Position numbers and translations under genes: made by a program
Notes under the pieces: generated by a model
Told to the model about the DNA's origin: nothing
Seen by the model: the letters and a program-made list of their open reading frames with translations, nothing else
The model's database searches: none
NCBI GenBank assembly: GCA_009782605.1
Contig: WRIR01000008.1
Coordinates: 21,934 to 85,933, forward strand
Origin: Eggerthellaceae bacterium
Lineage (GTDB): Bacteria; Actinomycetota; Coriobacteriia; Coriobacteriales; Eggerthellaceae
Length of the DNA stretch: 64,000 bases
Reading direction: 5' to 3'
Shown here: positions 19,501 through 26,297 of the stretch, piece after piece
Position numbering within the stretch: the stretch's first letter is position 1
Layout: each line of letters opens with the position of its first letter

Positions 19501-22500
19501 AGGCGGCCACGACGTAGCGCGCGGTGCCGTCCGTGCCCTCGCCGATGTCGTCGCCGTCGACGACCAGGCCGGTGACGCTGCGGGCGGGCGACCCGCCGTA
19601 CAGGGGCTCGGCGGAGGCCAGGCCGACCACGATGGGCGCATAGGCGCCCGGCGCCTTCGAGTAGCCGGCCTTGTCGGCGACGGCGAGCAGGTAGTCGACC
19701 GGGATGGGGAGCAGGGCCTCCTCGGCATGGCTGCCGGTCGCGATGCGCCACGCGTGCGCCCGGGACGCCGCCAGCACCTCGGCGTCGGTGCCCGCCACGT
19801 CCTTGGCCAGCACGACGAAGTCGAGCGCCTCGACGGCATAGTCGCCGTCGACGGCGTAGCGCCCGTCGTTGACCAGCACCTTGGTGGCCCGCACGACGGT
19901 GTTGTGGTCGGAGTCGGTGACGCTGTAGGCGACCTCCTGGAAGCCGGCCCTCGTGAAGTCGAGGGGGCTGGCCGCCTCGACGAAGCCGCCGGACCCGTCG
20001 AGGCTGCCCCAGGCAAGCAGGTGGGTGACGTCGCCGTCCTCGGAGTCGGTGGCCGAGACGCTGTCTGCGGCCGTGCGCTCCGGCCCCCAGACGTAGTCCC
20101 ATGCGCTTGCCAGGACGGTGCCTGCCGGCTGGGCGGCCGCGTCCCCGGTCCAGACGGTGCGGATGGGCGGCAGGTGTATCGCGGGATGGTTGCCGTTCGA
20201 GACGGCGACCCCTATCCAGGCGAAGGCGTCCCGGTCCTCGTCGACCCAGAACTTGACGGGGACGACGGTCGGGTAGCCCGGGGCGCCTTCCGCCAGGAAG
20301 GCAGCCGCCGCGAAGCCGCCGTCGTCGGCCAGGGCCGGGGTGCCGCCGGGCGCGAGGCCGGCGTCGGCGCGCTGGTAGCTCGTCGCCTCGGCCCGCACCA
20401 GGAAGCTGCGGGCATAGTCCGCGGTGCCCGCAGCCCCCTGCAGGGCAAGCGCGTCGGTGATGTTGATGCGGAAGTCCTTGGCAGTGATGGCGTAGAGGTC
20501 GCCGTTGCCCCCGCTCGCGCCCTCGGGCAGCACCCTGCCGACGATGGGCTTCGCCGAGTCGAAGCCCGCGACCGCGATGTCGAAGCGGTAGTCGCCCGGC
20601 AGGGCATCGCGCCCATAGCCGGATGCCGCGAAGCCCGCGACCTGGAGCATTCCCGCAGGCACGGGGGTGCCGGCCGCATGGTTCGCATCGCCGAGGTAGT
20701 AGGCGCTTGCCTGGGAGAGCTCCAGCACCTCGGCCTCGCTGCCCCTCACGTCGCCGTATGCGACGAGGAAGCCCTTGGCGCCGAGGATGATTCCTGCGGC
20801 AGTATCGACCATGAAGCTGCCGTCGTCGATGACGAGGGCGCGGGTGGCGTTCTCGGCCGCCATGCCGTCGGAGTCGGTGACGCTGTAGGTGACCGAGTAC
20901 ACGCCGGGGGTGGCGGTATGGAGGCTCGTCACGGCACCGCCGTTGACGGTATAGGTGGCCTGCGCGGTGATGTCGCCGTCCTGGTCGTCCCAGGCCAGCA
21001 TCTGGCCGCGCACCTCGTCGGCAGTGAGCTCATGGGCGGTTTCGCCCCGGTCGAAGGGGATGATGAGCGGGTCTTGCTGGAAGGTGATCACCGGAGGCGT
21101 GCCGTAGAGCGTGTAGGCAACGGCGACCGTGATGTCCTCGAAGCCCTTGATGGCGAACACGACCTCGTAGTCCCTTCCCGATATGCCGCCGGCAGCCGGG
21201 ATGTCGTTCTTGACGACCACGGCCCCGGCATCTCCCAGGGAGGCGAGGGCGCCGCCGGGGAGGCCCAGGGCGGTGGCGGTGTCCATGAGCTGCCAGGCCT
21301 GGGCCTGGGACCTGTTGACGAGCTTGAGCTGGGCCGCGTTGCCCATGCCTGCGTAGTCGGCGGCGTCGGCGACCGAGATGGTCGCGTTGTCGGCGGCAAT
21401 GCTGTAGCGGACGGCGCTGCCCGCGTCGTCCTTGTCGGCGAGCTCGTGGCACCCGGTCACGACCGCGTCTACGGTCGACTCAAGCGTAGTGGCCGGACCG
21501 CCCGCAGGGGCTGCAACGCCCAGGGTCACCGGGTAGGCGCCTTCCGCGCAACCGGGCCGGTAGCTGCCGGCGCTCTTGAGGGCGACGCCCACCGCGACCA
21601 TGCCGCCGGGCTCGGCGGCATCGACCAGCCACGCCCGGGCACGGGAGTCGCCCACAACGGCGGTAGCACCGGCATCGACGTCGGCAGCCTTCTTCACGAA
21701 GCTCGTGGCGTCAAGCAGGTAGTTACCGTCGCTCACGAAGGTGCCGACCGCCACCACGCCCGTCGCGGTGGTGGCATTGCCGTCGGCGTTGGCAACCGAA
21801 TACACAACCGGGTACACCCCGACCTTTGCCAGGTCGACCGCACTGGCGTCGATGGCGACCAGCCCGGTGATGTCAAGGCCGTTCTCGGCCGAGAGCGCGG
21901 TGACGTAGTCGGCCGGGTTGTAGGCGCCCGGCAGAATGGCGCTCGCCGGCTTGCGGGCTGCGTCCCCCAGCCAGACGAGGACCGGGGAGCCCACCATGAG
22001 CACGGGCAGCTCGCCCTCGACGACGATGGCCTGGACGGTCACCCAGCGGCCCTCGTCCGGGCTGGCGCCCGAGCCCAGCACCTTGAAGGTCACCGGGTAG
22101 CTCTGCCCGGCAACCGGGTCGGCCGGTATCCCCACGACGTGGACCTCGACCATGTCGGGGCTGAATGCGTCGCCCAAATCGGCACGCGCCTTGGCGCCCG
22201 CCATCATGATGAGCGTGTCGTTGCACTCGCCGCTCGGCCCTGCCATCAGGCTGGCAGCGTTCTTGGCCGTGATAGAGAAGTCGTTCGCGCCGATATAGGG
22301 CCGCGCCTCCATGAAGGGGAGCACGGTTATATGGCCGGTGCTGTAGATGCCCGGGTCGGCGGTTGCGGCATACCGGACGCGGTAGTCCTCGCCCTGGGGG
22401 TGCGCCATGCTGAAGGCCGCCCTGTCCAGATAGTAGCCCGGCTCCCCCCAGGGCGGGACGGCCTCCACCACGGACAGGCCGGTGCTTCCCGGCCAGGCGG

Positions 22501-25500
22501 CACCGGGGCGTACCGAGGCGCTTGCCTTGATCTCGCCGAGGAGCTCGTTTCCTTGTTCGGTGCTGCCGGTGCTGTATGCGGCGATCTCTGCCGCCCGGGC
22601 AAGGCCGATGTAGGCGTTCTCGTGGGTCAAGACTAAATCGGGGAGCTTGACTTCGAGATAGGGGGCAGGCTGCTTGTAGGTGTCGTGAATGGCAACAAGC
22701 TGCTGGCTGGCAACGACCGGGTTAGCGTTGCCGTTCTCGTCCTCAAGGACGAGATAGACCCTGCTGCTCTCAGAAAGCGTAGAGGTGGCACTTTCCGGCA
22801 ATACAAGGTCCCAGGTGCCGTCATCGTTGAGCGTGCCGAGTATCGGCTGCCCGTCCTTGCCGAGTATCGCATTGTCATCGGTGTCGACCACCGCATACAG
22901 CCTTATTGCAGGTTCCGGGTTGTGGGGCTCCGCGGCAGCCTGGGCGCCCTGGGCAAGCCAGGTTCCCGAGAGCTCGGCCTCAAGCCCTACCCAGAGCTTC
23001 CCGCTCGTCGGATAGCCTATCTTGGCCGGGGCCGGCGGCAGGACGTCCTCGACCGTGATGGGGGCCGGCATGTCCTCGGGCCGCGCCAGGTGTACCTTGG
23101 CCGGGTCGGGGTTGCCGGGGTATTCGACCCCGCGCCACAGCGAGTCCATGCGGAAGGTGTCCCCCGAGCGCAGGAAGCCGCCGTCGGAGTAGCGGACCAC
23201 GCCCTCAAGCATCCTGCCGGTCTTCTCCATCTCATAGACGTCGTTCTCCATCAGGATGGAGGAAACCTGCCCCGCCGTGGACATCTCTATGTCGCCCGTA
23301 GCGGCGCGGGTGATTGCATAGCGGCCGAAGACCTCGTCGGTCCAGATGGGGCGCCCGAGACTGTCAAGGCCCTCGGCCACCGAGCCGATGACGCGCAGGT
23401 ACTTGTCAGCGTTGGTGACCGGCTCGAACACCCGGTCGATCCTCGGGGCGGCGTTGTTGCCTTGGATGCGGCGGTAGGGCAGCATCCCCTGCGAGCCGAA
23501 GTTGTCCACCGCGGTCGTGAGTATCAGGCTGTTGTTGTTGTCGAAGGTGCCGTCGCCGCCAAAGCTCACGCTCCCGGCTATGGTCAGGCGCTGCATGGGC
23601 CACGACAGGTAGGGGTCCCCCCACGATGCCGAGCTCCCCCAGACGGGCGGGGGCGGGACAAGGCCGGCGCTCGTGCCGGTGCCGGTGCCCTGGGGGTTTA
23701 TCGACGAGTTGGAGGCGTTCGCCGTCCCGCCGACGCGGCTGGTGCCGTTGCCCCAGACCGCGATGTCAGAGTCGATGGAGTTGAAGCTCACCCCCGTTGC
23801 CGTGGTGGTGCGGAACACCCGTGCGGGGAGGGCCGTGGTGCCCGCCCCGAAGTTCGCGAAGTCGTAGTAGAGCGGGTTGGTGAAGGTGAACTCGAAGCCC
23901 TGCGTGCCGTGGACGATGGCGCCCCGGTCCACGCTGCCGTGCATGATGGCGACCGCCCCCGGCCCGATGTTCACCGTCCCGTTGTCGTTGCTGATGGTGG
24001 TCGCGGCATTGGTGCTCGTCCCCGATATGCAGGCGCCCCGCTGGGAGTAGAGCTCGATGGACGAGCCATAGTCGTGCACGTCGAAGCTCCAGTTCGGGCC
24101 CATGAAGTTGATGGCAGGGCTCTTGATGGTGGTCTCGAAGTCCTTGTTCCCCGCCCCGCCGTTGTTGCCCTCGTTGACGACCTTGAGGATGCCGCCGCTC
24201 TCGATGAAGAACTTGTTGTCCCGGCCGCAGAAGGAGATGCCTGCGGCTGTGGCGTTGTAGTTGGTGTTCGACAGCTTCCTGACCACCTCGACCTCGGCGT
24301 TCCGGGAGACGCGCATCTCGCAGTTCATGGGCTCGTTGAGGCCCAGGCCGACCGTTGCGTAGGTGCCTATCCCCGCATGTATCCAGAGCGCACCGTGCAT
24401 GAGGCTTTCCCTGTTCAAGAGCATGTTCTGCGACTCGCAGTAGAGCTTGGAGCCTGTGCCGCTCACATGGAAGTAGGCATCGCCCGGCTTGAGGCCGCGG
24501 ATGCCCTGGATGAGCGCGGTCCCGCCCTGCCCGGACGAGGTCTGCGTGTTGTAGGCGCTCAGCTTGGCGCCGTTGCTCACGGTCGTGCCGCCGTGGCCGC
24601 CGCAGGTCGAGATGGTGCCGGACTCGTCGGCCCAGCCCCAGATGTTGCTGTAGGCCGTGACCTCGGTGCCTTCGCCGTCGACCAGCATCCAGGCGCCCGT
24701 GGCCTGCTTCTGGGCGTATTCCGGGCTTGTCTTCGAGTTGGTGTTCAGGGATGTCGAGCCCTGGTAGTGGACCCGGTCCCAGGACGTCCCGATCGCGACG
24801 GCGGCGCAGTAGTAGTCAAGGCGGTAGTTCTGGAGGTATGCCTTGGTGCCGTTTATGAAGCTTATCTCGTTGTCCCCCGTGAGCGTGGACGCGACGAGGA
24901 CGCCCGTGGGGGCGCTGGTGCGGATGTCCATGTCGGCATTGTCGTAGACCTGGTGCTGGGCATAGACCATCGGCCCGTGGTTGCCGCTTGCCGCGTTGGG
25001 GGCCGGCATGTTGTTCGTGTTGTTGAGCTGCCCGTACCACACTATCTTGCCGGTGCCGCGCACCGTGCCGTTGAGGTTGTGCACGAGGCTTCCCCGCTGC
25101 GGGCCGTCGCCTTCCACGTCCTCAAGGTTGACGGTCCACCTGTCGGTGATGGTGGAGGGGAGGGGCACCCCGGGGGAAGAGTAGCCCCAGGTCGCGAAGC
25201 CCGTGGCGTTCGTGCCAGCGGAAGTGGTGCGGCTCCCCACGGCAACGAGGACGTTTTGCTGGGCGCTCCGGGCGGTCGTGCGCATTATCTTGATGTCCTT
25301 CAAGGTGAAGCTCAAATCGGGGCCGGGGGTCATCGTCAGGACCAGCGTGATGTTCTCGTTCTGGGAGCCGACGTGCAGCGTGTGCCCGTTGCCGTCGAGG
25401 ACGAGGTCGCGGGCGAGCACGGAGGGCTGCGTGTTGTTCGTGCCCCGGATGACGTTCGACGAGAGGCGGATGTAGCTCACGTTCGGGTCGTCCCAGGCGA

Positions 25501-25894
25501 TGCAGAAGTCGGCCCAGGTGTCGACCTCGACGCCGCCCGGGATGTCGCCTATGCCCGTTATGGTCAGCGGCATGACGGGGATGCCTTCGGCAGAGTGCGG
25601 GGCGGGGGCCTGTCCGGGGGCCGGCGGCCCGCCCGGGCCTTCCTGGACAGGGCCTTCCTGGGCGGTGGCGCCTTGCGGGTAGTTGAAGTCGTGCCAAGAG
25701 TCGAGCCCTGAGTCATGCCAGGAAGGGTTATCGTATTCCACCAGGCCGTTGCCGGGGGCGGCCACCTCTTCCGCAAGCGATGTCGTCGGGGGAGCCATCA
25801 TGACGGCTAGGTTGACCGCAAGGAGGGCAGCCAGGGCCTTCCTGGGTGCCTGCATTATCCCCTTGTTTCGCCTGCTGCTTTTCTCTGTGCTCAT
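10598..25894 (-). CDS. Giant secreted surface protein (beta-helix head, about 12 Ig-like modules, membrane-anchored tail)
   Basis: 5098 residues, probably a cell-surface adhesin. In order: signal peptide ~1-41 (hydrophobic core LAALLAVNLAVMM, likely cut after SLA); beta-helix/pectate-lyase-like region ~110-800, rich in Asn/Gly/Thr; about twelve modules of ~300 residues (~1330-4740), each with a DUF5011/cadherin-like Ig domain ending near AYSVTDSDGNT and VNDGRY; an InlB/Listeria-Bacteroides repeat (VTFDANGGY...FTHWAAAPGGG) ~4750-4820; Pro-rich then acidic linkers; hydrophobic segments near 4937-4960, 5031-5050 and 5066-5088. There is no LPXTG motif. GGAAAGG precedes the ATG. A strong promoter and ~230-nt leader lie upstream. 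Binding target unknown. Confidence 0.9.
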   Translation of the reverse strand: MSTEKSSRRNKGIMQAPRKALAALLAVNLAVMMAPPTTSLAEEVAAPGNGLVEYDNPSWHDSGLDSWHDFNYPQGATAQEGPVQEGPGGPPAPGQAPAPHSAEGIPVMPLTITGIGDIPGGVEVDTWADFCIAWDDPNVSYIRLSSNVIRGTNNTQPSVLARDLVLDGNGHTLHVGSQNENITLVLTMTPGPDLSFTLKDIKIMRTTARSAQQNVLVAVGSRTTSAGTNATGFATWGYSSPGVPLPSTITDRWTVNLEDVEGDGPQRGSLVHNLNGTVRGTGKIVWYGQLNNTNNMPAPNAASGNHGPMVYAQHQVYDNADMDIRTSAPTGVLVASTLTGDNEISFINGTKAYLQNYRLDYYCAAVAIGTSWDRVHYQGSTSLNTNSKTSPEYAQKQATGAWMLVDGEGTEVTAYSNIWGWADESGTISTCGGHGGTTVSNGAKLSAYNTQTSSGQGGTALIQGIRGLKPGDAYFHVSGTGSKLYCESQNMLLNRESLMHGALWIHAGIGTYATVGLGLNEPMNCEMRVSRNAEVEVVRKLSNTNYNATAAGISFCGRDNKFFIESGGILKVVNEGNNGGAGNKDFETTIKSPAINFMGPNWSFDVHDYGSSIELYSQRGACISGTSTNAATTISNDNGTVNIGPGAVAIMHGSVDRGAIVHGTQGFEFTFTNPLYYDFANFGAGTTALPARVFRTTTATGVSFNSIDSDIAVWGNGTSRVGGTANASNSSINPQGTGTGTSAGLVPPPPVWGSSASWGDPYLSWPMQRLTIAGSVSFGGDGTFDNNNSLILTTAVDNFGSQGMLPYRRIQGNNAAPRIDRVFEPVTNADKYLRVIGSVAEGLDSLGRPIWTDEVFGRYAITRAATGDIEMSTAGQVSSILMENDVYEMEKTGRMLEGVVRYSDGGFLRSGDTFRMDSLWRGVEYPGNPDPAKVHLARPEDMPAPITVEDVLPPAPAKIGYPTSGKLWVGLEAELSGTWLAQGAQAAAEPHNPEPAIRLYAVVDTDDNAILGKDGQPILGTLNDDGTWDLVLPESATSTLSESSRVYLVLEDENGNANPVVASQQLVAIHDTYKQPAPYLEVKLPDLVLTHENAYIGLARAAEIAAYSTGSTEQGNELLGEIKASASVRPGAAWPGSTGLSVVEAVPPWGEPGYYLDRAAFSMAHPQGEDYRVRYAATADPGIYSTGHITVLPFMEARPYIGANDFSITAKNAASLMAGPSGECNDTLIMMAGAKARADLGDAFSPDMVEVHVVGIPADPVAGQSYPVTFKVLGSGASPDEGRWVTVQAIVVEGELPVLMVGSPVLVWLGDAARKPASAILPGAYNPADYVTALSAENGLDITGLVAIDASAVDLAKVGVYPVVYSVANADGNATTATGVVAVGTFVSDGNYLLDATSFVKKAADVDAGATAVVGDSRARAWLVDAAEPGGMVAVGVALKSAGSYRPGCAEGAYPVTLGVAAPAGGPATTLESTVDAVVTGCHELADKDDAGSAVRYSIAADNATISVADAADYAGMGNAAQLKLVNRSQAQAWQLMDTATALGLPGGALASLGDAGAVVVKNDIPAAGGISGRDYEVVFAIKGFEDITVAVAYTLYGTPPVITFQQDPLIIPFDRGETAHELTADEVRGQMLAWDDQDGDITAQATYTVNGGAVTSLHTATPGVYSVTYSVTDSDGMAAENATRALVIDDGSFMVDTAAGIILGAKGFLVAYGDVRGSEAEVLELSQASAYYLGDANHAAGTPVPAGMLQVAGFAASGYGRDALPGDYRFDIAVAGFDSAKPIVGRVLPEGASGGNGDLYAITAKDFRINITDALALQGAAGTADYARSFLVRAEATSYQRADAGLAPGGTPALADDGGFAAAAFLAEGAPGYPTVVPVKFWVDEDRDAFAWIGVAVSNGNHPAIHLPPIRTVWTGDAAAQPAGTVLASAWDYVWGPERTAADSVSATDSEDGDVTHLLAWGSLDGSGGFVEAASPLDFTRAGFQEVAYSVTDSDHNTVVRATKVLVNDGRYAVDGDYAVEALDFVVLAKDVAGTDAEVLAASRAHAWRIATGSHAEEALLPIPVDYLLAVADKAGYSKAPGAYAPIVVGLASAEPLYGGSPARSVTGLVVDGDDIGEGTDGTARYVVAASNATLALAEASGFAGLGNSAKALLIDRARAASWAVAATMEDWGVDVLSNEVGDAAHPVKAGGAYEVVFTPQGQPQVQAHVTFQIDQGLAPVIEFTEDPLVFEQTAAPVPLTDADLKRAMSVVDAEDGPLLDGTAVAVAGNVALDRHNVGVWRVAYSVTDSDGNTAAKSRAVVVTDGRYLIDKENDIIIGARDFVVKRFGVGCVDGSEGQAKSLSYAEAFDLSGAPLSVSWTGTPAGYAANAPAGSYPVSWKAEGRTTTKDVTARVVDADVVDMGTKDSSYAIAASHFRANLAEAYQILMGSPASYVDAASARVIPLVPDAAALDALLVTSGGFTDELGVYAVTFRIDTIPATTQSVTVEGTVSQGSVPLLDVMTPVEVWIGEPGLKPAAAITAAEYAAVAGDLYGVAAADDEDGDLISAVVASPDASTGPVDLARVGRYMVSYRVTDRDNNTVDRDRVVVVNDGRYAVGGRILAANSFVTLLKDVVPPFDQDILSKSAAALYDGQSGGRISSTAISVYASGNYRAEAGSYPIIVRGQDAPSGYLDRAITGEVVDAGTIASGPNDPDKDSFYVFGNDITLRIGEAEDILAAGDPAAALLEALGAGVRKATPTGSLSTLPATLASDGGFMAARGTYSAVVADSEGTVSIALTIQVSEGAPPWVRAEPKPLNIPFDPHTAGTVTREQLMSGVTAGDTEDGPLTGEVRINPDADGAEQMPVIPLKAFSVTQVTYSVTDSDNNTSFDTRAVIVNDGSAVYTPDYILQASSFVIPSRDVAAARDIDELILDRSAARAWTSQGEPATAVVADSVSMSAAARDYHLTIAIKENAALTKTITAKVLAEGASGGNGDLYAITAKDFRINITDALALQGAAGTADYARSFLVRAEATSYQRADAGLAPGGTPALADDGGFAAAAFLAEGAPGYPTVVPVKFWVDEDRDAFAWIGVAVSNGNHPAIHLPPIRTVWTGDAAAQPAGTVLASAWDYVWGPERTAADSVSATDSEDGDVTHLLAWGSLDGSGGFVEAASPLDFTRAGFQEVAYSVTDSDHNTVVRATKVLVNDGRYAVDGDYAVEALDFVVLAKDVAGTDAEVLAASRAHAWRIATGSHAEEALLPIPVDYLLAVADKAGYSKAPGAYAPIVVGLASAEPLYGGSPARSVTGLVVDGDDIGEGTDGTARYVVAASNATLALAEASGFAGLGNSAKALLIDRARAASWAVAATMEDWGVDVLSNEVGDAAHPVKAGGAYEVVFTPQGQPQVQAHVTFQIDQGLAPVIEFTEDPLVFEQTAAPVPLTDADLKRAMSVVDAEDGPLLDGTAVAVAGNVALDRHNVGVWRVAYSVTDSDGNTAAKSRAVVVTDGRYLIDKENDIIIGARDFVARSADIEGSEGQARSLSYAEAFTFAGERLTVNWAGAPAGYTAAAAAGDYPITWRVSGRPAATTVTAHVTDADIVDPGGKDANYAIAASSFTVNLVDAQAILEGAPQGFIDAAKVRVIGLVADMPERTPLLVNTANFRAALGSYTPITFRIDGIDLAEQGVAVTGTVSQGGMPTITVPTPLEVWVGDAASRPVGSLLAGEYHAMHGVSAVDDEDGVITGWVTYEADPATGDVDVAKVGMYRLTYDVIDTDFNHPRVLPTRVVIVNDGRYVPGNGRVLRASSFVTRLVDVTTNPANLNSEILGKSGAALYNGETGFPMSSTELSVQSAGGYGPAAGTYRITVRGQDAPAGFITKDVTGTVLDAGVLGSGPDDPDRDNYYVYGDHIMLRYSEAQAILDAPDVDKALLAALGAGGLKTTPEGAVEPFDPTVLSRGGFTAATGTYSVTVAEPANQASIVLRVQVGEGSMPTIAAVPTPLEVAWSPTAAGSLSRAQLMAGVTAHDEDDGNITGWVVINPDASGAEVLPAIPLNAASVTRVTYAVTDSDGNRVSVDRAVVVNDGSIDYTPEFILKASSFAIKASDVAQPYESQILALSGALAWRSDGTPTAMRVADVAGYKDVAADYAPIIGIVASPNLTRTVTAKVLPEGTEVGNGATYAISARHFRINLADARVLQAQSGTAYGSAFVSRANAQSYLRADQGLSLGGTPALADDGGFKTASFLAEGAAGYPTVIPATFWVNEDHTASVQVNVTVSNGHHPWITVPELRQAGLNSSFTEADYWGGVAYGDAEDGNAAPPLALSRTGAVDTSTEGVYKLGYTVTDTEGNSTSAVGYVLVGDWAFSGDWAVKAWSFVTTADEVRAASPLDSLILGLGKADAVRLVRDAQGMVTGIEHVAPSVKDRAGLGPQEGSYGPVVIGVPGGMQEAASTPLPTKDIRAQVLDRKAISNTPDEDGTVHDANTADPADTNRYIVAANHVPLTWAQAGSLANRDDMVAKATLATLAAARGFKVTPAGSLSDHGVDVSFNGIRQAMGAYDVTFVPQGVGGVSVTVSFTVDRGTMPVITLDGPLVLAATSTPVTLTRDQLLRGVGVVDAESPELGLKDVVITGASGTGAMPLIDSSKAGVYQVVYTVADPFITNPDGTPATTSAARAVIIDDGSFFYGKDYVLAARDFTIDYAEVDLADKSGQIAAKSGAQAASYDGTPATVAVSSNGYTNVAGQYRPQIAVAADPTLKASITATVTAPLKRCAVTFDANGGYLTGPATIYVQEPAATLSYLPSSPIRSGYTFTHWAAAPGGGLQFLASTPVVSDMAVYAQWEKNADPPAPEPQQPPTVIVNPPSVVVNPPTVNIPPSGGSNSTPPTTIPVYVTVPAAPASEAPAAAAGSADDADDREGEADGRDPDRDSAPDSGPDPVAYGPTAKAAGGSTPSGDSPQSTWSLFNLVAAVLSGALLLLTLAGFLRGRRSRASEYHEEPIDKDAWAEMTPEQRVALMVKREKSRNAWEQGRAGKAGSRPGKAGTRGAGGGIGLSANTPVLLISAVAFVEGLVILLTTQDFAGPMAATDNYSIPLSLLVLAQLVVPLIAAMLKRDPTTALGSAPS
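15384..16989. repeat. 1606-bp internal direct repeat, copy A
   Basis: As far as I could compare by eye, and as the translated ORF tracks show, this block matches 18921-20526 base for base at an offset of 3537. Identity breaks at 15383 (A against G in the other copy) and at 16990 (C against G). It encodes residues ~2969-3504 of the giant protein. Confidence 0.9.
18921..20526. repeat. 1606-bp internal direct repeat, copy B
   Basis: Second copy of the block at 15384-16989, encoding residues ~1790-2325. Outside the block the neighbouring modules are clearly diverged, which points to a recent duplication or gene conversion within the gene. Confidence 0.9.
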
Positions 25895-26131
25895 TTGGCC
25901 GCCTTTCCTTTGTCTTTCATCTCTCTTTGTCTTTCTGGCCTGTGTCCTCCGCTTTCCTGTGCTCGGGCTCCTCTATCCCGATGCCTCGCCTTGCCATAAC
26001 GGGCAGGGTGGGCGCTGGGGTTTTCTTCCAGCGACAGGCTCTTTGGACAGACCGGGGGTAGACGCCAAGGCCGGCGACTCCCTCAATACCCCTTAGTATC
26101 AAATTCCTATTCTGTTTACCACCTGCGGCGC
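25895..26131 (-). other. ~230-nt structured 5' leader of the giant surface-protein gene
   Basis: Non-coding on both strands. Read on the minus strand from the predicted start it can form GGGGTA...TACCCC enclosing GTCGCC...GGCGTC (about 26062-26092), then CGCTGG...CCAGCG (about 26014-26034), then CCTTGCC/GGCAGG-type pairing. I recognise no riboswitch family in it. Such a leader is long for a structural gene and may be a regulatory RNA. Confidence 0.5.
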
Positions 26132-26160
26132 ATTATAGCGTCGGGAATGAATGATTTCAA
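26132..26160 (-). promoter_or_regulatory. Strong vegetative promoter of the giant surface-protein gene
   Basis: On the minus strand TTGAAA (26160-26155) and a consensus TATAAT (26137-26132) are separated by 17 bp. Transcription would start near 26125, leaving a leader of about 230 nt before the ATG at 25894. Confidence 0.75.
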
Positions 26161-26297
26161 CGATGCGGAATGCGGGGAAAGCCCCGGAAATCCCCTGTTC
26201 ATTCGGGAATTGACTCAGCTTCGCACGCCGGGCGCGCCAGGCCCCTCCCGCTTATGCGAAACCCGACTCAGGGCAGGGGGGCGCAGATGGCGGGAGG

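Noticed and set aside
15384-20526. CRISPR-like or phage repeat explanation for the regular repeats in the giant gene
   Set aside because: The units are ~900 bp protein modules in one open frame, not short repeats with spacers.
17477-25711. Long plus-strand ORFs of 1719 and 1008 codons, plus an 841-codon ORF at 14627-17152, opposite the giant gene
   Set aside because: They are antisense shadows created by high G+C codon use in the minus-strand gene. Their sequences are Gly/Val/Asp/Arg-rich without domains, lack ribosome sites, and repeat wherever the real gene repeats.
25895-26131. Known riboswitch (c-di-GMP, purine, cobalamin, c-di-AMP) in the giant-gene leader
   Set aside because: I compared the leader with remembered core motifs of these classes and none fits beyond short chance matches.
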